Below are positions 15,193 through 16,956 of a stretch of DNA of 16,956 nt, one piece after another. The translations under genes were made by a program, and so were the position numbers. Positions within the stretch are counted from its first letter, which is position 1. The number at the start of each line of letters is the position of its first letter. The notes beneath the pieces are model-generated. The model ran no database searches. It was not told the origin of the DNA and saw only the letters and a list, made by a program, of their open reading frames with translations. The stretch spans positions 1 through 16,956 of the forward strand of contig CALJUK010000237.1 of the NCBI GenBank assembly GCA_937975745.1, read 5' to 3'. The stretch comes from an uncultured Planctomycetaceae bacterium (GTDB taxonomy: Bacteria; Planctomycetota; Planctomycetia; Planctomycetales; Planctomycetaceae).

Positions 15193-15384
15193 TCAGCGGA
15201 GGTTGAGCGGATCGACGTCGACGGCGTATTCGACGTCCCGAACCGTCGGAAAGCGGGGCTCGACACTTCGGAACAACTGGCGAATGTCTTCGCCGTCCGC
15301 CGCGGACAGGAGTATGTGTAAGAGAAAATAATTGTTCGGCTTAAGAACGGGAGACCGTGCTGCAGCGCGGGTGGCGAGGTCTGG
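15193..15384 (-). pseudogene. priA: Detached C-terminal part of priA
   Basis: After the TAG at 15385-15387 the same frame runs on for 63 codons to TGA 15193. The end (VRDVEYAVDVDPLNLR) matches the PriA C-terminus, whose family hallmark is a final valine/leucine-Asp-Val-Asp-Pro segment. The first part looks damaged: the usual GPxPAP motif region reads AAARSPVLKP, and the usual Arg-Tyr-Arg-(Phe/Trp) region reads NNYFLLHILL. The pattern is consistent with local base errors, with compensating small indels, or with true decay of a C-terminal domain released from selection. Confidence 0.75.
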
Positions 15385-16956
15385 CTAGTTTTTGCTGGCG
15401 GTTTCCCGCAAGAGAACGGCGATTTGGCTGGCGTAGTCCTTGACCGCTTCTTCCTGGCGTCCGCGAAAGATGATCCGTGTCCAGGAATAGAAGGGAGGCG
15501 CCTCGGCTTCGGCCCGGTGCTTCAGTTCCGTCTCGGCGAAATGGATAAAGTCATGTTCGGCGGCACGCACAATGGCAGGTTCTCCCGGGGCCGTCGTCTG
15601 TACGAGGACGCGTCCGCCCCGCTCACCCCGTCCCGTCCGACCGGCGACCTGCGCGATCAACTGGAATGTTCGCTCCGCGGCCCTTAAATCGGGCTGATGC
15701 AGCATCGTGTCCGCGTTAATCACACCCACCAGCGTCACATTCGGGAAGTCGAGCCCCTTGGCGATCATCTGCGTGCCGAGGAGCATCTGGTACTTCCCGT
15801 CCCGAAATCCATCCAACGCGCGTTCGTGACTGCCCGGTTTCCGCATGCTGTCGCTGTCCATGCGGATGCAGTTTGCCTGAGGGAACCGGGCCCGAACTTC
15901 GTGCTCCAGCCGTTGCGTTCCAATCCCCACAAACTTCAGCCCGGCGTGGCCGCAACCCGGACAGTTTGACGGAGCCGTGATTTCGAAATCACACAGATGG
16001 CAGACGGCTTTGTCGCGGTCCTTATGCCAGTTCAGCGTGATGGAACACCGCGGACACTTGACCGTTTCTCCACAGACGCGGCACCAGACGGCAGGCGAGT
16101 AGCCCCGCAGGTTGAGAAACAGCATCACCTGGCCGCCGTCCAGCAATGCCTGTTGAATTGCCTGGAAGAGTGCTCTCCCCAGGGCTGCCCCCTTGGCGCA
16201 GAAAGGATCCTGGCGAATGTCCAGAATGCCGACCGGCGGGAGAGGGCGGCTGGCAATTCTCGACGGCAACGAGATTAACTTGTCGAGTCCTCTTGCCACG
16301 CGATACCACGATTCGAGAATGGGCGTGGCCGAACCGAGAATCAGCGGGATCTTCTCCATCCGGGCTCGCTGCCGCGCGACTTCACGGGCGTGGTACCGGG
16401 GTGTCGTTTCCTGTTTGAACGAGGTCTCGTGTTCTTCGTCAATGACGATCAATCCCAAATGGGGAGTCGGTGCAAAGACGGCACTGCGGGCACCGACAAC
16501 CACCTGGACTTCTCCCGAGGCGATCCGCCGCCATTGATCGTGCCGGTCGACATCGCTGAGGTGGCTGTGCAGTACCGCGACCGAGTCGAATCGGCAACGG
16601 AACCGGCTGATCGTCTGCGGTGTGAGGCTGATTTCTGGAACGAGTACAATGGCCTGTCGGCCGTAGCTGACGATCTCGCGAATGGCCTGAATGTAGACCT
16701 CGGTCTTGCCGCTTCCGGTGACACCGTGCAGCAGAACCGTTTCGTGTTCGCGTTTTCGAAGAAGCGTGACGATCGCCTCGAGCGCCTGCTGCTGGTTGCC
16801 GTTCAGTTGCAGGTCGGCAACCCGCTCGACAGGCGTTTGCTCGGTCTGTTCGTTCCTCTGGCGTCGCTGCCGCGTCGTGAGAAGTCCCTTATCGACGAGC
16901 GCCCGGATCGGACCTGGTCCGCAACCAGCCCGTTGCATGATTGCCTCGGCCGTTAA
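15385..16956 (-). CDS. priA: Primosomal helicase PriA (5' end beyond window, stopped early by in-frame TAG)
   Basis: PriA restarts stalled replication forks by binding forks, unwinding the lagging arm and loading the primosome. The frame is open at the right edge, so the N-terminal DNA-binding domain lies outside; the internal Met at 16938 is not the start. In the visible 523 residues are Walker A GVTGSGKTE (about 78-86), the DEEHE motif II in VIDEEHETSFKQ, motif III GSATP, and a zinc-binding insertion with eight cysteines in four CxxC pairs (CRVC, CPRC, CHLC, CPGC). They are followed by LLGTQMIAKGLDFPNVTLVGV and the QVAGRTGRGERGG helicase motif VI. The helicase core is complete. The protein ends at TAG 15385, about 63 residues before the natural family end, leaving off the C-terminal domain that contacts DNA and SSB in known PriA proteins. 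Confidence 0.93.
   Translation of the reverse strand, partial: LTAEAIMQRAGCGPGPIRALVDKGLLTTRQRRQRNEQTEQTPVERVADLQLNGNQQQALEAIVTLLRKREHETVLLHGVTGSGKTEVYIQAIREIVSYGRQAIVLVPEISLTPQTISRFRCRFDSVAVLHSHLSDVDRHDQWRRIASGEVQVVVGARSAVFAPTPHLGLIVIDEEHETSFKQETTPRYHAREVARQRARMEKIPLILGSATPILESWYRVARGLDKLISLPSRIASRPLPPVGILDIRQDPFCAKGAALGRALFQAIQQALLDGGQVMLFLNLRGYSPAVWCRVCGETVKCPRCSITLNWHKDRDKAVCHLCDFEITAPSNCPGCGHAGLKFVGIGTQRLEHEVRARFPQANCIRMDSDSMRKPGSHERALDGFRDGKYQMLLGTQMIAKGLDFPNVTLVGVINADTMLHQPDLRAAERTFQLIAQVAGRTGRGERGGRVLVQTTAPGEPAIVRAAEHDFIHFAETELKHRAEAEAPPFYSWTRIIFRGRQEEAVKDYASQIAVLLRETASKN

Noticed and set aside
14172..15206. A 344-residue plus-strand open frame across the nfeD start and the priA-nfeD gap
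   Set aside because: No ribosome binding site and no protein-like pattern; it overlaps the well-supported NfeD coding sequence and its promoter.
1..16956. Mobile elements, CRISPR array, tRNA or rRNA genes
   Set aside because: No transposase or integrase frame, no regularly spaced repeat and no tRNA-like or rRNA-like segment was seen on either strand.

Overview
The window looks like chromosomal DNA of a planctomycete (order Planctomycetales or a close relative). The evidence is a DUF1549/DUF1553 gene paired with a Tat-exported DUF1501 gene, a secreted propeller-type hydrolase-like protein with planctomycete sequence character, high G+C by eye, and housekeeping genes spaced by fairly long gaps. 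No tRNA, rRNA, CRISPR array, insertion sequence or phage gene is visible. Genus and species cannot be read from the sequence.

Layout, left to right. (1) Positions 1-2879, minus strand: a DUF1549/DUF1553 protein followed downstream by a DUF1501 protein cut by the left edge. (2) Positions 3187-4908, plus strand: a GntP-type sugar-acid permease carrying an unusual soluble insertion. It converges, with a 12-base gap, on a secreted glycosidase-like protein (4921-6399, minus). (3) Positions 6585-8913, minus strand: a two-component pair, a soluble histidine kinase followed by an NtrC-type sigma-54 response regulator. (4) Positions 8914-9495: non-coding, with several small inverted repeats. (5) Positions 9555-12065, minus strand: the conserved rpsO-pnp pair. 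(6) Positions 12066-12545: a non-coding leader holding a 26-base palindrome. (7) Positions 12546-14858, minus strand: a large NfeD-type membrane protease-like protein with two ClpP-like domains, behind a good sigma-70-type promoter. (8) Positions 15193-16956, minus strand: priA (primosomal helicase), cut by the right edge.

The most striking observation is that two unrelated core genes, pnp and priA, both carry in-frame stop codons just before their C-terminal regions. In pnp, TGA and TAG lie in the end of the KH domain and before S1. In priA, a TAG lies before the last ~63 codons. In both cases conserved protein sequence resumes in the same frame. In pnp a strong hairpin still sits just after the original stop, so the original gene end is recognisable. 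Sequencing error, recent gene decay and stop-codon readthrough all remain possible.

Functionally the window mixes RNA and translation functions (rpsO, pnp), replication restart (priA), membrane proteolysis (nfeD), regulation (kinase and sigma-54 activator), carbohydrate uptake and secreted carbohydrate-active-like proteins, and the planctomycete-expanded DUF1549/1553/1501 system. No clearly new multi-gene system was found. The best candidates for novelty are the domain insertion in the GntP permease, the two-domain NfeD protein with a degenerate first protease domain, and the interrupted pnp and priA genes.
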